NCBI GenBank assembly: GCA_012033095.1
Contig: JAAUPO010000014.1
Location: forward strand, 1-13,754
From: Synechococcaceae cyanobacterium RL_1_2
GTDB lineage: Bacteria > Cyanobacteriota > Cyanobacteriia > Cyanobacteriales > JAAUPO01
Reading direction: 5' to 3'
DNA: 13,754 bases
A program made the position numbers and the translations under genes. The notes under the pieces are model-generated. The model searched no databases, was not told the origin of the DNA, and saw only the letters and a program-made list of their open reading frames with translations. Of the stretch, positions 1 through 7,616 are shown piece by piece (position 1 is the stretch's first letter; each line of letters starts with the position of its first letter).

Positions 1-59
1 GCTTTTTATTACGTCTAGCTCAAACCCAGCAATGGCTTGATTTATTTAAGAATCGTTAG
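1..59 (+). CDS. C-terminal end of an unidentified protein (partial)
   Basis: A plus-strand frame is open from the window edge to a TAG at 57-59 and ends in the residues LRLAQTQQWLDLFKNR. The sequence reads like a helical protein tail, and its stop lies only 9 nt before the stop of the convergent HD-GYP gene, as expected for two real convergent genes. Only 18 residues are visible, so no family can be assigned. It could also be chance open sequence. Confidence 0.4.
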   Translation, partial: FLLRLAQTQQWLDLFKNR

Positions 60-68
60 GGGTTAAAC

Positions 69-1736
69 CTATAGGCTATGGCCCAGGGCAGTAAATACTT
101 GTTTCTGAATAAAGACTTCCACTAGATCGGTATTAATTTTATCCCGTTCCGCTTCCTCCTTCAGAATCCTTAAGCCCACCTCCACGGGCAAAGACTTTTT
201 ATAAGGGCGATCGGCCGCCGTGAGGGCATCATAAATATCCGCAACGCTCATCATTTGAGTTTGAATCGGAATTTCTGCTTTTTTTAAGCCGAGAGGGTAA
301 CCAGTGCCATCTAATTTTTCGTGATGACCGTAAGCAATCATCGGGATAGCTTTCAGTTGGGGAGTCCAGGGAATCTGTTTTAAAAATTCGAAGGAATGGG
401 ACACATGGGATTCGATCGCGAGCCGTTCCGCACGGTTTAAATTCCCCCTAGGTACTAATAATTGTTCCATCTCTTCCGGGGTCACCAAGGGCTTAACCTG
501 GCCATCCGTATCAATATAGTTATATTGGGATAGGGCATCGACTTTTTCTAGTAGCTCATCGGAAAGGGATTCAAACTTACGATTAGCGATCGCTTCAGGC
601 TCATTAAATTCATTAACCAAATCCCAATATAGTTTTAGCTGATTAATTGCTTTATTTAGATCATCTTCCATTTGCTCTAAATACCGGCAATGTTCGCAGC
701 TGTGGTTTGATTCCCCATGGTGATGGGGATGTTCTACTAAATAACGAAATTTTTCCTGGGCACAACTCATCTCCAGGGTACGTTGCACCAAAGAAAAACG
801 AGACTTTAACACCTGCATTTGTTCAGGATAAAGCTTTTGGCGTTTATTTAAGATCAACTCCGGCACCCCAATTTTACCAAAATCATGGAGCAATGCCGCG
901 TAGCGGATTTCCTGGAGTTGTCTATCATGGAAATGAATTAATTTTAATTGCCCTTGGTTAATACCATTGACTTCTTCCGCTAGGCGTAGGGTTAATTGGG
1001 CTACCCGTTCTGAATGACCAGCCGTGGTGGGATCCCTCGATTCAATTGCTTGGATCGAAGCCGTAACAAAACCTTCAAACAGATTTTCAATGCTAGCCTG
1101 TAAATTATTCCGCTCAATGGAAATGGCCGCCTGACTAGCTAGGGAACGAATAATGCGCTCTTCCCATTCAGAATAGGCAACGGTCACATCATAAACATTA
1201 TCTAGGGTTAGGGTCGTCTCTCCATCGATCTTGCGGTTTAATAACTGGATTACGCCGATAATTTCCCCCTCTTGATCCTGCATCGGCAAAACCAAAATTG
1301 ACCGAGTTCTATAGCCAAAATCGCGATCGAAACTGCGATCTAACTGATAGGGCAGATGGGGCAGCAACTCATAGGCATCAGGAATGTTTAAACTTTGGCC
1401 CGTTAAAGCCACATAACCCGCCAAACTTCTTGGGCTTAAAGGTACAGCAAACTCATTAAAAGAAACATTGGGCAACGAATCATTTTGGGCAACCTTAAAA
1501 ATTAGATTAGCCATCGATTCATTTTTATCAATGAGAAAGACACTCCCCGCATCACTACAAGTGATTTCCCGACTTTTGGCTAAGATAAAATTGAGTAAAT
1601 CCCCTAAATTTTGCTTTCCAGATAGGGCAGTCCCGATCGAGAGTAACTGTTCGATCAACTCGACTCTTTCACTAACTTCTTTGCTAAAGTCTTCCCTTTT
1701 AGATAATAAACGGATAGGGTTTTTTGCCTGGGTCAT
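69..1736 (-). CDS. GAF domain + HD-GYP domain phosphohydrolase (likely c-di-GMP phosphodiesterase)
   Basis: A 555-residue cytoplasmic signalling protein. Residues about 30-210 form a GAF-type sensor domain. The HD-GYP domain starts near residue 215, with H241 in TTAGHSERV, the metal-binding HD pair at H284-D285 (ALLHDFGKIGVP), H424 in IESHVSHSFEFL, HHE at 471-473 and DGTGYP at 476-481, followed by the conserved SVADIYDALTAADRPYK. HD-GYP enzymes hydrolyse cyclic-di-GMP to pGpG/GMP; all expected metal ligands are visible, so activity is likely (inferred). Unusual is a long insertion of roughly 100 residues (about 315-420) between the HD and GYP halves, containing a His/Cys cluster, HPHHHGESNHSCEHC at 336-350. 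No receiver domain or membrane segment is seen, so input probably comes through GAF. The ATG at 1736 has no good Shine-Dalgarno; a tandem 10-bp repeat lies 30-50 nt upstream. Confidence 0.9.
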   Translation of the reverse strand: MTQAKNPIRLLSKREDFSKEVSERVELIEQLLSIGTALSGKQNLGDLLNFILAKSREITCSDAGSVFLIDKNESMANLIFKVAQNDSLPNVSFNEFAVPLSPRSLAGYVALTGQSLNIPDAYELLPHLPYQLDRSFDRDFGYRTRSILVLPMQDQEGEIIGVIQLLNRKIDGETTLTLDNVYDVTVAYSEWEERIIRSLASQAAISIERNNLQASIENLFEGFVTASIQAIESRDPTTAGHSERVAQLTLRLAEEVNGINQGQLKLIHFHDRQLQEIRYAALLHDFGKIGVPELILNKRQKLYPEQMQVLKSRFSLVQRTLEMSCAQEKFRYLVEHPHHHGESNHSCEHCRYLEQMEDDLNKAINQLKLYWDLVNEFNEPEAIANRKFESLSDELLEKVDALSQYNYIDTDGQVKPLVTPEEMEQLLVPRGNLNRAERLAIESHVSHSFEFLKQIPWTPQLKAIPMIAYGHHEKLDGTGYPLGLKKAEIPIQTQMMSVADIYDALTAADRPYKKSLPVEVGLRILKEEAERDKINTDLVEVFIQKQVFTALGHSL

Positions 1737-1765
1737 AGCAATTGATGGATGTTGAGTTATATATA

Positions 1766-1785
1766 TCTGGAGTAATCTGGAGTAA
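1766..1785. repeat. Tandem 10-bp direct repeat upstream of the HD-GYP gene
   Basis: TCTGGAGTAA occurs twice back to back (1766-1775 and 1776-1785), 30-50 nt upstream of the HD-GYP start codon (read on the minus strand as TTACTCCAGA twice). A two-site operator is possible, but this is inference from position alone. The rest of 1737-1934 is AT-rich and I see no gene in it. Confidence 0.4.
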
Positions 1786-1934
1786 TATAGCCAGGAGCCG
1801 GAAAATACCAGAGTATGGTAACTATATTAGATGGGCTTAATCTGTTTGAAGGGTAGTGTTTAATAAATCTTGTTTTTACTTAAGATAGAACAAACCTACA
1901 AACCTAGAATTTTTTGCCATAATCCATAATCTTC

Positions 1935-2045
1935 AGGACTTACGCAAAAATTTTGATTCTGTCCTAGGAACCATGATGTTTGGGGACAATCGTTCAAGCA
2001 AGTCCCCCAACTTTGCGAAATTTAGGGGACTTGTGCGTAAGTCCT
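1935..2045 (+). mobile_element. MITE-like element, copy 1 (111 bp)
   Basis: The element starts with AGGACTTACGCA and ends with the exact reverse complement TGCGTAAGTCCT (12-bp perfect terminal inverted repeats). A second copy of exactly the same length lies at 3882-3992 in the same orientation; 101 of 111 positions match. There is no coding capacity. Internal self-complementary arms can fold it further: GGGGAC (1982-1987) with GTCCCC (2002-2007), or AAGTCCCC (2000-2007) with GGGGACTT (2025-2032). No convincing target-site duplication is visible. The form fits a non-autonomous element moved by a transposase encoded elsewhere (inferred). Confidence 0.75.
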
Positions 2046-2076
2046 AATCCTTTATATTTATATTTTATACATTAAA

Positions 2077-2114
2077 AAAACTATCCCTAGTCTAATTTTG
2101 CTAGAAATAGTTTT
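2077..2114 (-). terminator. Two-part inverted repeat, possible minus-strand terminator
   Basis: AAAACTAT (2077-2084) and ATAGTTTT (2107-2114) pair perfectly, with an inner CTAG/CTAG pair (2087-2090 and 2101-2104) separated by 2-nt internal loops. Read on the minus strand, the hairpin ends in a run of seven T (2080-2074), as in a Rho-independent terminator. The stem is AT-rich and weak. It would terminate transcripts coming from the petL-like gene or from the open region at 2186-2416. Confidence 0.3.
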
Positions 2115-2185
2115 CTCAATTATTTTTAATAATCTAAGGGTCTTGAGTAAATAACCAATTTAAAAAGCTGTGATAGGTTAACCCA

Positions 2186-2416
2186 TTGGAGCTGGGTATC
2201 GCGGCTTTAATCGGTTTTGATCAATTTGAAGGCCATAGACCTCCATTAACCAAGGGGGAACCATCTGCCTTTGATTTGCTGGAGTTCCTACCATCAGCGA
2301 TATTTCGCAGTAACAGCTTAAAAACGAAGACTAGCATTTTAGCCAATGTTTTCGGCAATCCATAACCCTATGTATTCCTTTTTGATGGGGAACCGGGGGC
2401 TAATAAACCTTGGTTA
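2186..2416 (+). other. Open frame of uncertain status, possible gene remnant
   Basis: A plus-strand frame is open from TTG 2186 (residues ELGIAALIGFDQFEGHRPPL...) to TAA 2363-2365 and then continues for 18 more sense codons (PYVFLFDGEPGANKPWLV) to a TGA. The same codon register on the minus strand is also fairly open, with an ATG-led stretch of 34 codons (MLVFVFKLLLRNIADGRN...). Neither matches a family I recognise, and no Shine-Dalgarno is seen. Flanking 9-mers TAACCAAGG and CCTTGGTTA within the region are perfectly complementary. It may be a decayed gene or structured non-coding DNA. The AT-rich stretch 2455-2539 that follows shows no feature. Confidence 0.2.
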
Positions 2417-2539
2417 GTTTGACGTTTACTCTGGTTTGGGAACCGGTGTAAAGTGTTTGGATAATTTAAATAATTAAATAAAATTAAATAAAATTTAAAT
2501 ATTTAAATAAAAATTGAATAGGAATCAAATAAATCTAAA

Positions 2540-2638
2540 TTAGATTAGTTTAATGGAGCGAAAAGCGAAAAATAAACCGATCGCAAGTCCAGTAAAACCA
2601 CCAATAATTAAAAGAATAGGCGAATAGGCCAGCCATAG
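2540..2638 (-). CDS. petL: PetL-like cytochrome b6f subunit; start codon unresolved (possible frameshift)
   Basis: A minus-strand frame encodes a hydrophobic single-span peptide ending in GLAIGLFFAFRSIKLI before TAA (2540-2542). The C-terminus closely matches the PetL of the Mastigocladus laminosus b6f complex as I recall it (ending FAIKSIKLI, 32 residues). The frame is open for exactly 32 codons from CTA 2638, but an in-frame TAA lies just upstream and no ATG, GTG or TTG is in frame. An ATG does sit at 2636-2634, 12 nt after a good Shine-Dalgarno (TAGGAG, minus strand 2654-2649), but one base out of frame: removing one G from ATGGCTGG would give ML-AYSPILL and a normal 31-residue PetL. So either one base was inserted (mutation or sequencing error) or translation uses CTG 2632. 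PetL is a small thylakoid membrane subunit that stabilises b6f. The gene is divergent from aroB. Confidence 0.6.
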   Translation of the reverse strand, partial: LWLAYSPILLIIGGFTGLAIGLFFAFRSIKLI

Positions 2639-2648
2639 TTAGAAAATT

Positions 2649-2654
2649 CTCCTA
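2649..2654 (-). promoter_or_regulatory. Shine-Dalgarno sequence for petL
   Basis: On the minus strand the sequence reads TAGGAG, the clearest ribosome binding site in this intergenic region. It lies 12 nt before ATG 2636. Its presence is the main argument that the ATG was the original start of the petL-like gene and that the reading frame has since been shifted by one base. Confidence 0.5.
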
Positions 2655-2728
2655 AAAGTTTTTGCTTAAAAAATATTAAAAATAATTATTTTATGTAACC
2701 CATTCTATTCTATTTGGGAACTATTCCT

Positions 2729-3829
2729 ATGAACACTAGTACCATTACCATTGATTTCGGTTATAGCCAGTACGACATTACCCTAGGTTCCCAATCCCTT
2801 GAGATGATCGGTGCCCAATTACAACGTTTAAACCTGGGGCAAACAATCTTACTAATTTCTAACCCAGAGATTTTTGATTTTTATGGCGATCGGGTTTTAG
2901 CTTCCCTGGCGGCGGCTAATTTTAAGGTGGATTACCATCTGGTGCCCGCTGGAGAACAATATAAACATGTGGGTTCCATCCAACAAATTTACGATCGCTG
3001 CATCGAATCCCGGTTAGAACGATCTTCGACGTTATTAGCCTTAGGGGGAGGGGTGATTGGTGATATGACTGGGTTTGCGGCGGCTACTTGGTTACGGGGG
3101 GTTAACTTTGTTCAAGTCCCGACTTCCTTACTAGCCATGGTGGATGCTTCCGTGGGGGGCAAAACCGGGGTTAACCATCCCCAGGGCAAAAATTTAATTG
3201 GTGCTTTTTACCAGCCCCGTCAAGTCATCATTGATCCCAGCGTTTTAAAAACATTGCCGGTACGGGAATTTAGGGCCGGGATGGCTGAAGTGATTAAGTA
3301 TGGGGTGATTTGGGATCGGGAATTATTTGAAGCCCTAGAACAGGCTGACGCGATCGATGAGCTTCAGACCATGGATGAACAATTACTGTCCATGATTTTA
3401 GCCCGTTCCTGTCAAGCCAAAGCTGACGTTGTTAGCCAGGATGAAAAAGAAGGGGGCATTAGGGCGATTTTGAATTATGGCCACACCATCGGCCATGCCA
3501 TCGAAAGTTTGACTAATTACGATCGCTTTGTCCATGGAGAAGCGGTCGCGATCGGTATGGTAGCCGCCGGTGCCATTGCCGTTGCCCTCAATTTATGGTC
3601 AGAGGAAGAACAACAAAGACAAATCAACTTGATCCAAAAAGCATCTTTGCCCACCAATATTCCTTCCACGATCGCGATCGCCGCATTAATCGAAGCCCTC
3701 AACCATGACAAAAAAGTCAAAGCCGGTAAGGTCAGATATATTTTACCCACCACCTTAGGGGAAGCAATCATCTCGGATCAAGTAACAACGGATTTACTCA
3801 CCACTGTACTCCCATCCCTGCAAGGCTAA
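2729..3829 (+). CDS. aroB: 3-dehydroquinate synthase
   Basis: AroB converts DAHP to 3-dehydroquinate, the second step of the shikimate pathway, in the cytoplasm using NAD+ and a divalent metal. With the ATG at 2729 the protein has 366 residues, normal for the family. Visible motifs: the glycine-rich NAD-binding [14 protein letters not shown] (105-118), [20 protein letters not shown], the [11 protein letters not shown] loop, EVIKYG with metal ligand E187, [12 protein letters not shown] (H252 and H256) and HGEAVAIGM (H269). An in-frame TTG at 2714 would add five residues (MGTIP); ATG is preferred because [11 protein letters not shown] begins where AroB proteins usually begin. No strong Shine-Dalgarno is present. 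The gene appears monocistronic, divergent from petL, and flanked on both sides by copies of the 111-bp repeat. No terminator hairpin precedes the downstream repeat. Confidence 0.96.
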   Translation: MNTSTITIDFGYSQYDITLGSQSLEMIGAQLQRLNLGQTILLISNPEIFDFYGDRVLASLAAANFKVDYHLVPAGEQYKHVGSIQQIYDRCIESRLERSSTLLALGGGVIGDMTGFAAATWLRGVNFVQVPTSLLAMVDASVGGKTGVNHPQGKNLIGAFYQPRQVIIDPSVLKTLPVREFRAGMAEVIKYGVIWDRELFEALEQADAIDELQTMDEQLLSMILARSCQAKADVVSQDEKEGGIRAILNYGHTIGHAIESLTNYDRFVHGEAVAIGMVAAGAIAVALNLWSEEEQQRQINLIQKASLPTNIPSTIAIAALIEALNHDKKVKAGKVRYILPTTLGEAIISDQVTTDLLTTVLPSLQG

Positions 3830-3881
3830 AACAAATCCTGACCATGCTAGGCCATGGGGTTCATGTTAGATTTAGATCTAC

Positions 3882-3992
3882 AGGACTTACGCAAAAATTT
3901 CGATTCTGTCCTGGGAACCATGATGTTTGGGGACAATCGTTCAAGCAAGTCCCCCAACTTTGAAGGCTTTAGGGAGCTTTTGCGTAAGTCCT
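3882..3992 (+). mobile_element. MITE-like element, copy 2 (111 bp)
   Basis: Same length, ends and orientation as the copy at 1935-2045: AGGACTTACGCA at 3882-3893 and TGCGTAAGTCCT at 3981-3992. There are ten differences between the copies; only two fall in the first 80 bp and eight cluster in element positions 82-99. Two of these (positions 94-95) break the GGGGACTT arm that pairs with AAGTCCCC in copy 1. It lies 52 nt after the aroB stop and may serve as a hairpin at the transcript end (inferred). Confidence 0.75.
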
Positions 3993-4338
3993 AACTAAAT
4001 CCCTATTCAGGCTTTCTCCTCGGCAAAATTTCACTCAGAAATTGCCCCCACTTTCTCTCGTCTTGGTGAGAGCAACTAAGAAAATTCTCGACCTTTAGCG
4101 AAGCAACACCGATCAACCCTGTGCTCAACAACCTTCCCCAATAACCTTAAGAGTTCACTCGGATTGGGACGATGGGGAAGAAGAACCAAAGAATGGAAAG
4201 AGGGATCTTTATCAAATCTAGCTATTGTAAAAAACAGTCCTTATTTCCCTGAATCCTCTATCTTTAATATGAACAATTTGCTAACGTGTACTATTCTAAT
4301 GTTGTATTTAGACAATTTGTTGATGGGGAAAATCACCC
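3993..4338. other. Intergenic region upstream of ftn2 with two hairpins
   Basis: 346 nt without a convincing gene. GGC + AATTTC (4022-4032, two unpaired A between) pairs with GAAATTGCC (4038-4046) around a 5-nt loop, and CTCTC (4055-4059) pairs with GAGAG (4068-4072). Neither is followed by a T run. Closer to ftn2 the near-repeat ACAATTTGCTAA / ACAATTTGTTGA occurs (about 4273 and 4312), and TATTCT at 4292-4297 could be a -10 box, though no good -35 is visible. The hairpins could belong to an ftn2 leader or simply be incidental. Confidence 0.35.
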
Positions 4339-6531
4339 GTGCGCATTCCTCTTGATTATTATCGAATCCTAGGCATTACGATCCAAGCTACCGATCAGCA
4401 GATTAAGCAAGCTTATCAAGATCGCACTGCCCAACTCCCACGGCGGGAATATAGCAACGGGGCCATCACGTCTCGCAACTACCTGCTCGATCGGGCCTAT
4501 GGTGGGTTAATCAACGAAGAAAGCAGAAACAAATACGATCGCGAATTAATTAACCAAAGCCATCAAACTAAAGATCCCTCCGTCTCCTTGCCCACCACAA
4601 AAGGAGGGGAAGACTGGGATTTAGGTAGCATCGAAGCCTACGCTCCCACCATCGAAATTGAAGATCAAGAAGTTGTGGGGGGACTGCTGCTGTTACTGGA
4701 ATTAGGGGAATATACTAAACTAATTCGCCTCGGCCGCACCTACTTGAGCGATCGCTACAGAGCCAATATTGAAAAAGGCATGTGGGGAGACCCGGTAGTA
4801 GTCAAGTCAGACCTAATTTTGACCTTAGCCTTAGGTTACCTCGAACTAGCGAGGGAACAATGGCAACAGGGCCAATATGAAACCGCCGCCAAATCCGATC
4901 GCCTAGGGCAACAATTGCTGCTGGAGGAAGGCCTATTCCCCAGTGTTAGAGGAGAAATTCAAGCTGATTTATACAAACTGAGACCTTACCGAGTCCTAGA
5001 ATTAGTCGCCCTCAATGAAGTAGAGGTCAAGGATCGCCAAAGGGGCATCTCCTTGCTCAAAGAAATGCTTAATGAACGGGAGGGCATTGATGGCAAAGGC
5101 AAGGATCGATCGGGGTTAAATACCAATGACTTTTTAAGATTTATCCAACAACTGAGGGCCTATCTTACCACCACGGAACAACAGGAAATCTTTTCCGAGG
5201 AAGCTAAACGCCCCTCCCCCGTAGCAACCTATCTGGCGGTGTATGCTTTTTTAGCCGGGGGCTATGCCCATTTTCAACCAGCGTTAATCGTCAAGGCACA
5301 AAATCTATTACGTACCCTCGGTAAAAAAAGGGATGTCTATCTAGAACAGGCTATTTGTTCCCTTTTACTAGGCCAAACTGAACATGCCACGATCGCGCTG
5401 GAAAACAGTCAGGACAAAGACGCACTCAACTTTATCCGAGATCATTCCCGGGATGCCCCCGATCTACTCCCTGGGTTATGCCTATATACAGAACAATGGC
5501 TACAAACCGAAGTGTTTAGCAATTTTCGGGATCTTAATCAAACCAGCCTCATCCTCAAAGAATATTTTGCAGAACCGGCAGTGGAATCCTACCTAGAACA
5601 ACTGACCGGAGTTCAGCAACAGAATAATGAGTGGAGCGTGGAAGACCAAGCCCCAGGGATTAACGCCCCTTTAGCCCCTCGCACCAACGTTATCCCCCAG
5701 GCTTTAGCTCAAGGCTATAGTACCCCAGCACCCTATAGGGACAATCCAACAACGGTATCCGTTAGCTCTAATGCTAAACCACCTAACAATACCTTAGCCA
5801 AATCTCCCCGTGGCAAAAAAGCTACTAATGCCAAAGAGATCATCCCCGAAACCAGTTCCCGCCGTTCTCCTCGTCAGCAGTCAAAACGCAATAAAAAAAC
5901 AAAAACGAAAGCTGGCAAAAAAACCGCATTATGGGTGATTTTACTCAATGCTATTGTCGCTTTTGGTTTAGCGGGGATCATTGTGGCCCAAGTAATCAAA
6001 ATGTTTTCTGACTCCCCCAATGGCGGAGAGGTTGAAATTTCCACCGAGCAATTATCCATTAGCATTGATCAACCGGTGGTGGATATTCCTTTAGATGGGG
6101 AAAATAATTCCATTGTGGACAACACGATCGAGTTAGATAATGCCCCCACTAATCTTTCCTCTGCCCAAGCTTCTAAGATCATTAGTAATTGGTTATCCAG
6201 TAAAGCATTAGCGTTTAGTCAGCAGTATCAAGTTGATAGCTTAAGCCAGGTATTAAGTCCAGAATTAGCCGCGGACTGGAGTAATCGGGCTAAGCTGTTA
6301 GAAAGGGATAGAGCCTATCGTACCTTTAACCACACGATCAACCAAATTACTAAAATTGAAGCGGTGGGGGATGCTCAAGCCATTATTGAAGCTGAGGTCA
6401 GGGAAGTGGCCACCCACTATGAAAATGGGGAAGAAATGCCAGCCAAATCCTACGATGATCAATTGATGGTGCGCTATCAATTAAGTTATGCCAATGACAA
6501 ATGGTTAATTACGAAAATTAGTGTCCTTTAG
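4339..6531 (+). CDS. ftn2: Cell division protein Ftn2/ZipN (ARC6 family)
   Basis: The cyanobacterial ancestor of plant ARC6, an inner-membrane division protein that anchors FtsZ and recruits other divisome parts. 730 residues. The N-terminus [13 protein letters not shown] starts a J-like domain (about 1-70) typical of the family; the HPD triad of active J domains is absent, with PRREYS at that place. Residues 100-425 are a helical, TPR-like cytoplasmic region. A proline- and then lysine/arginine-rich linker (about 430-528) leads to one transmembrane segment (about 530-556, [20 protein letters not shown]). The C-terminal ARC6-type domain (about 608-730; [20 protein letters not shown] through [10 protein letters not shown]) lies across the membrane. 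The start is GTG at 4339; an ATG would only give a longer unrelated extension in another frame. It ends 25 nt before fni, so the two are probably co-transcribed. Confidence 0.95.
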   Translation: MRIPLDYYRILGITIQATDQQIKQAYQDRTAQLPRREYSNGAITSRNYLLDRAYGGLINEESRNKYDRELINQSHQTKDPSVSLPTTKGGEDWDLGSIEAYAPTIEIEDQEVVGGLLLLLELGEYTKLIRLGRTYLSDRYRANIEKGMWGDPVVVKSDLILTLALGYLELAREQWQQGQYETAAKSDRLGQQLLLEEGLFPSVRGEIQADLYKLRPYRVLELVALNEVEVKDRQRGISLLKEMLNEREGIDGKGKDRSGLNTNDFLRFIQQLRAYLTTTEQQEIFSEEAKRPSPVATYLAVYAFLAGGYAHFQPALIVKAQNLLRTLGKKRDVYLEQAICSLLLGQTEHATIALENSQDKDALNFIRDHSRDAPDLLPGLCLYTEQWLQTEVFSNFRDLNQTSLILKEYFAEPAVESYLEQLTGVQQQNNEWSVEDQAPGINAPLAPRTNVIPQALAQGYSTPAPYRDNPTTVSVSSNAKPPNNTLAKSPRGKKATNAKEIIPETSSRRSPRQQSKRNKKTKTKAGKKTALWVILLNAIVAFGLAGIIVAQVIKMFSDSPNGGEVEISTEQLSISIDQPVVDIPLDGENNSIVDNTIELDNAPTNLSSAQASKIISNWLSSKALAFSQQYQVDSLSQVLSPELAADWSNRAKLLERDRAYRTFNHTINQITKIEAVGDAQAIIEAEVREVATHYENGEEMPAKSYDDQLMVRYQLSYANDKWLITKISVL

Positions 6532-6556
6532 GGTAGATAGGATTAGGACTTTTGCC

Positions 6557-7582
6557 ATGGAAACAACCCAAAGTCGCAAGGCTGATCATATTCGGATTTG
6601 CTTGGAGGAACAGGTAGAATCAGGGGCCGTTAGCACTGGTTTGGAAAATTATCGCTTTCGCCATTGTGCCTTACCCAATTTAGACTACGATCGCTTAGAT
6701 CTAAGTACTAAGTTTTTAGGTAAAACCCTGCAAGCTCCGATTCTTATTTCCTCGATGACTGGGGGCACCACCGAAGCCCAGCGCATTAACCGTAATTTAG
6801 CCAAAGCGGCCCAAAAGTATGGGTTAGCCATGGGGGTGGGTTCCCAACGGGTGGCGATCGAGCAACCCGAAGTTAATGCCACGTTTGCGATGCGGGATAT
6901 CGCTCCGGATATTTTGCTATTTGCTAATTTAGGGGCAGTACAGTTTAACTATGGTTATGGCTTAGAGCAATGTGAGCAAGCGGTGGAAACCATTGGGGCC
7001 GATGGTTTAATTTTGCATCTTAACCCCCTGCAAGAGTGTGTTCAATCCCACGGCGATCGCAACTTTGCTGGCCTATTAACCACCATCGAACAACTTTGCC
7101 AACAATTATCCGTACCCATCATCATTAAAGAGGTAGGGAATGGCATTAGTGGAGAGTTAGCCCAAGCCCTCATTCAAGCGGGGGTACAAGCGATCGATGT
7201 GGCTGGGGCAGGGGGGACATCCTGGGCCATGGTGGAAGGCTGGCGCAGTAATGATCCCATTCAACGGCGATTGGGCCAGACCTTTGCCCATTGGGGCCTA
7301 CCCACCAGCCAATGTATTCAGGAAGTACGAAAGATCAGTTCCATCCCCTTAATTGCTTCCGGCGGCATTCGCCATGGTTTGGATATCGCTAAATGTTTAG
7401 CATTGGGGGCCGATCTAGTGGGTTTAGCCTCCCCTTTTCTCCGGGCGGCCCATGGTGGGGAAACCCAGGTGGAGGAATTAATTGAGGTATTGATGGCTGA
7501 GCTTAAAACGGTGCTGTTTTGTACGGAAACAGCCACCGTATCAGATTTAATTTCCTCTGCTTCCCTTGAACCTCTGTCCTAA
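6557..7582 (+). CDS. fni: Isopentenyl-diphosphate delta-isomerase type 2 (FMN-dependent)
   Basis: Interconverts IPP and DMAPP, balancing the precursors for carotenoids, chlorophyll phytol tails and quinones; the type 2 enzyme needs reduced FMN, NAD(P)H and Mg2+ and acts in the cytoplasm. From ATG 6557 it has 341 residues, the usual size. Motifs: SRKADHI near the N-terminus, [10 protein letters not shown] (FMN site), [26 protein letters not shown] (metal-binding Gln-Glu), [21 protein letters not shown], and the phosphate-binding [29 protein letters not shown] region. The start was chosen because ADHI-type N-termini begin close to this ATG and AGGA (6545-6548) is a reasonable ribosome site; an in-frame GTG at 6521 would overlap ftn2. 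It sits between ftn2 and sppA with gaps of 25 and 34 nt. Confidence 0.96.
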   Translation: METTQSRKADHIRICLEEQVESGAVSTGLENYRFRHCALPNLDYDRLDLSTKFLGKTLQAPILISSMTGGTTEAQRINRNLAKAAQKYGLAMGVGSQRVAIEQPEVNATFAMRDIAPDILLFANLGAVQFNYGYGLEQCEQAVETIGADGLILHLNPLQECVQSHGDRNFAGLLTTIEQLCQQLSVPIIIKEVGNGISGELAQALIQAGVQAIDVAGAGGTSWAMVEGWRSNDPIQRRLGQTFAHWGLPTSQCIQEVRKISSIPLIASGGIRHGLDIAKCLALGADLVGLASPFLRAAHGGETQVEELIEVLMAELKTVLFCTETATVSDLISSASLEPLS

Positions 7583-7616
7583 AATATTGAATTGATAGGT
7601 AATTTACGGGTAACTT

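Noticed and set aside
647..961. Plus-strand frame of 104 codons inside the HD-GYP gene
   Set aside because: Lies entirely antisense to a well-supported gene with all catalytic motifs.
4164..4355. 63-codon plus-strand frame overlapping the start of ftn2
   Set aside because: Overlaps the ftn2 start, low-complexity N-terminus, no family resemblance.
6521..6556. GTG start extending fni by 12 residues
   Set aside because: It would overlap ftn2, the extension is unlike the family N-terminus, and ATG 6557 has a better ribosome site.
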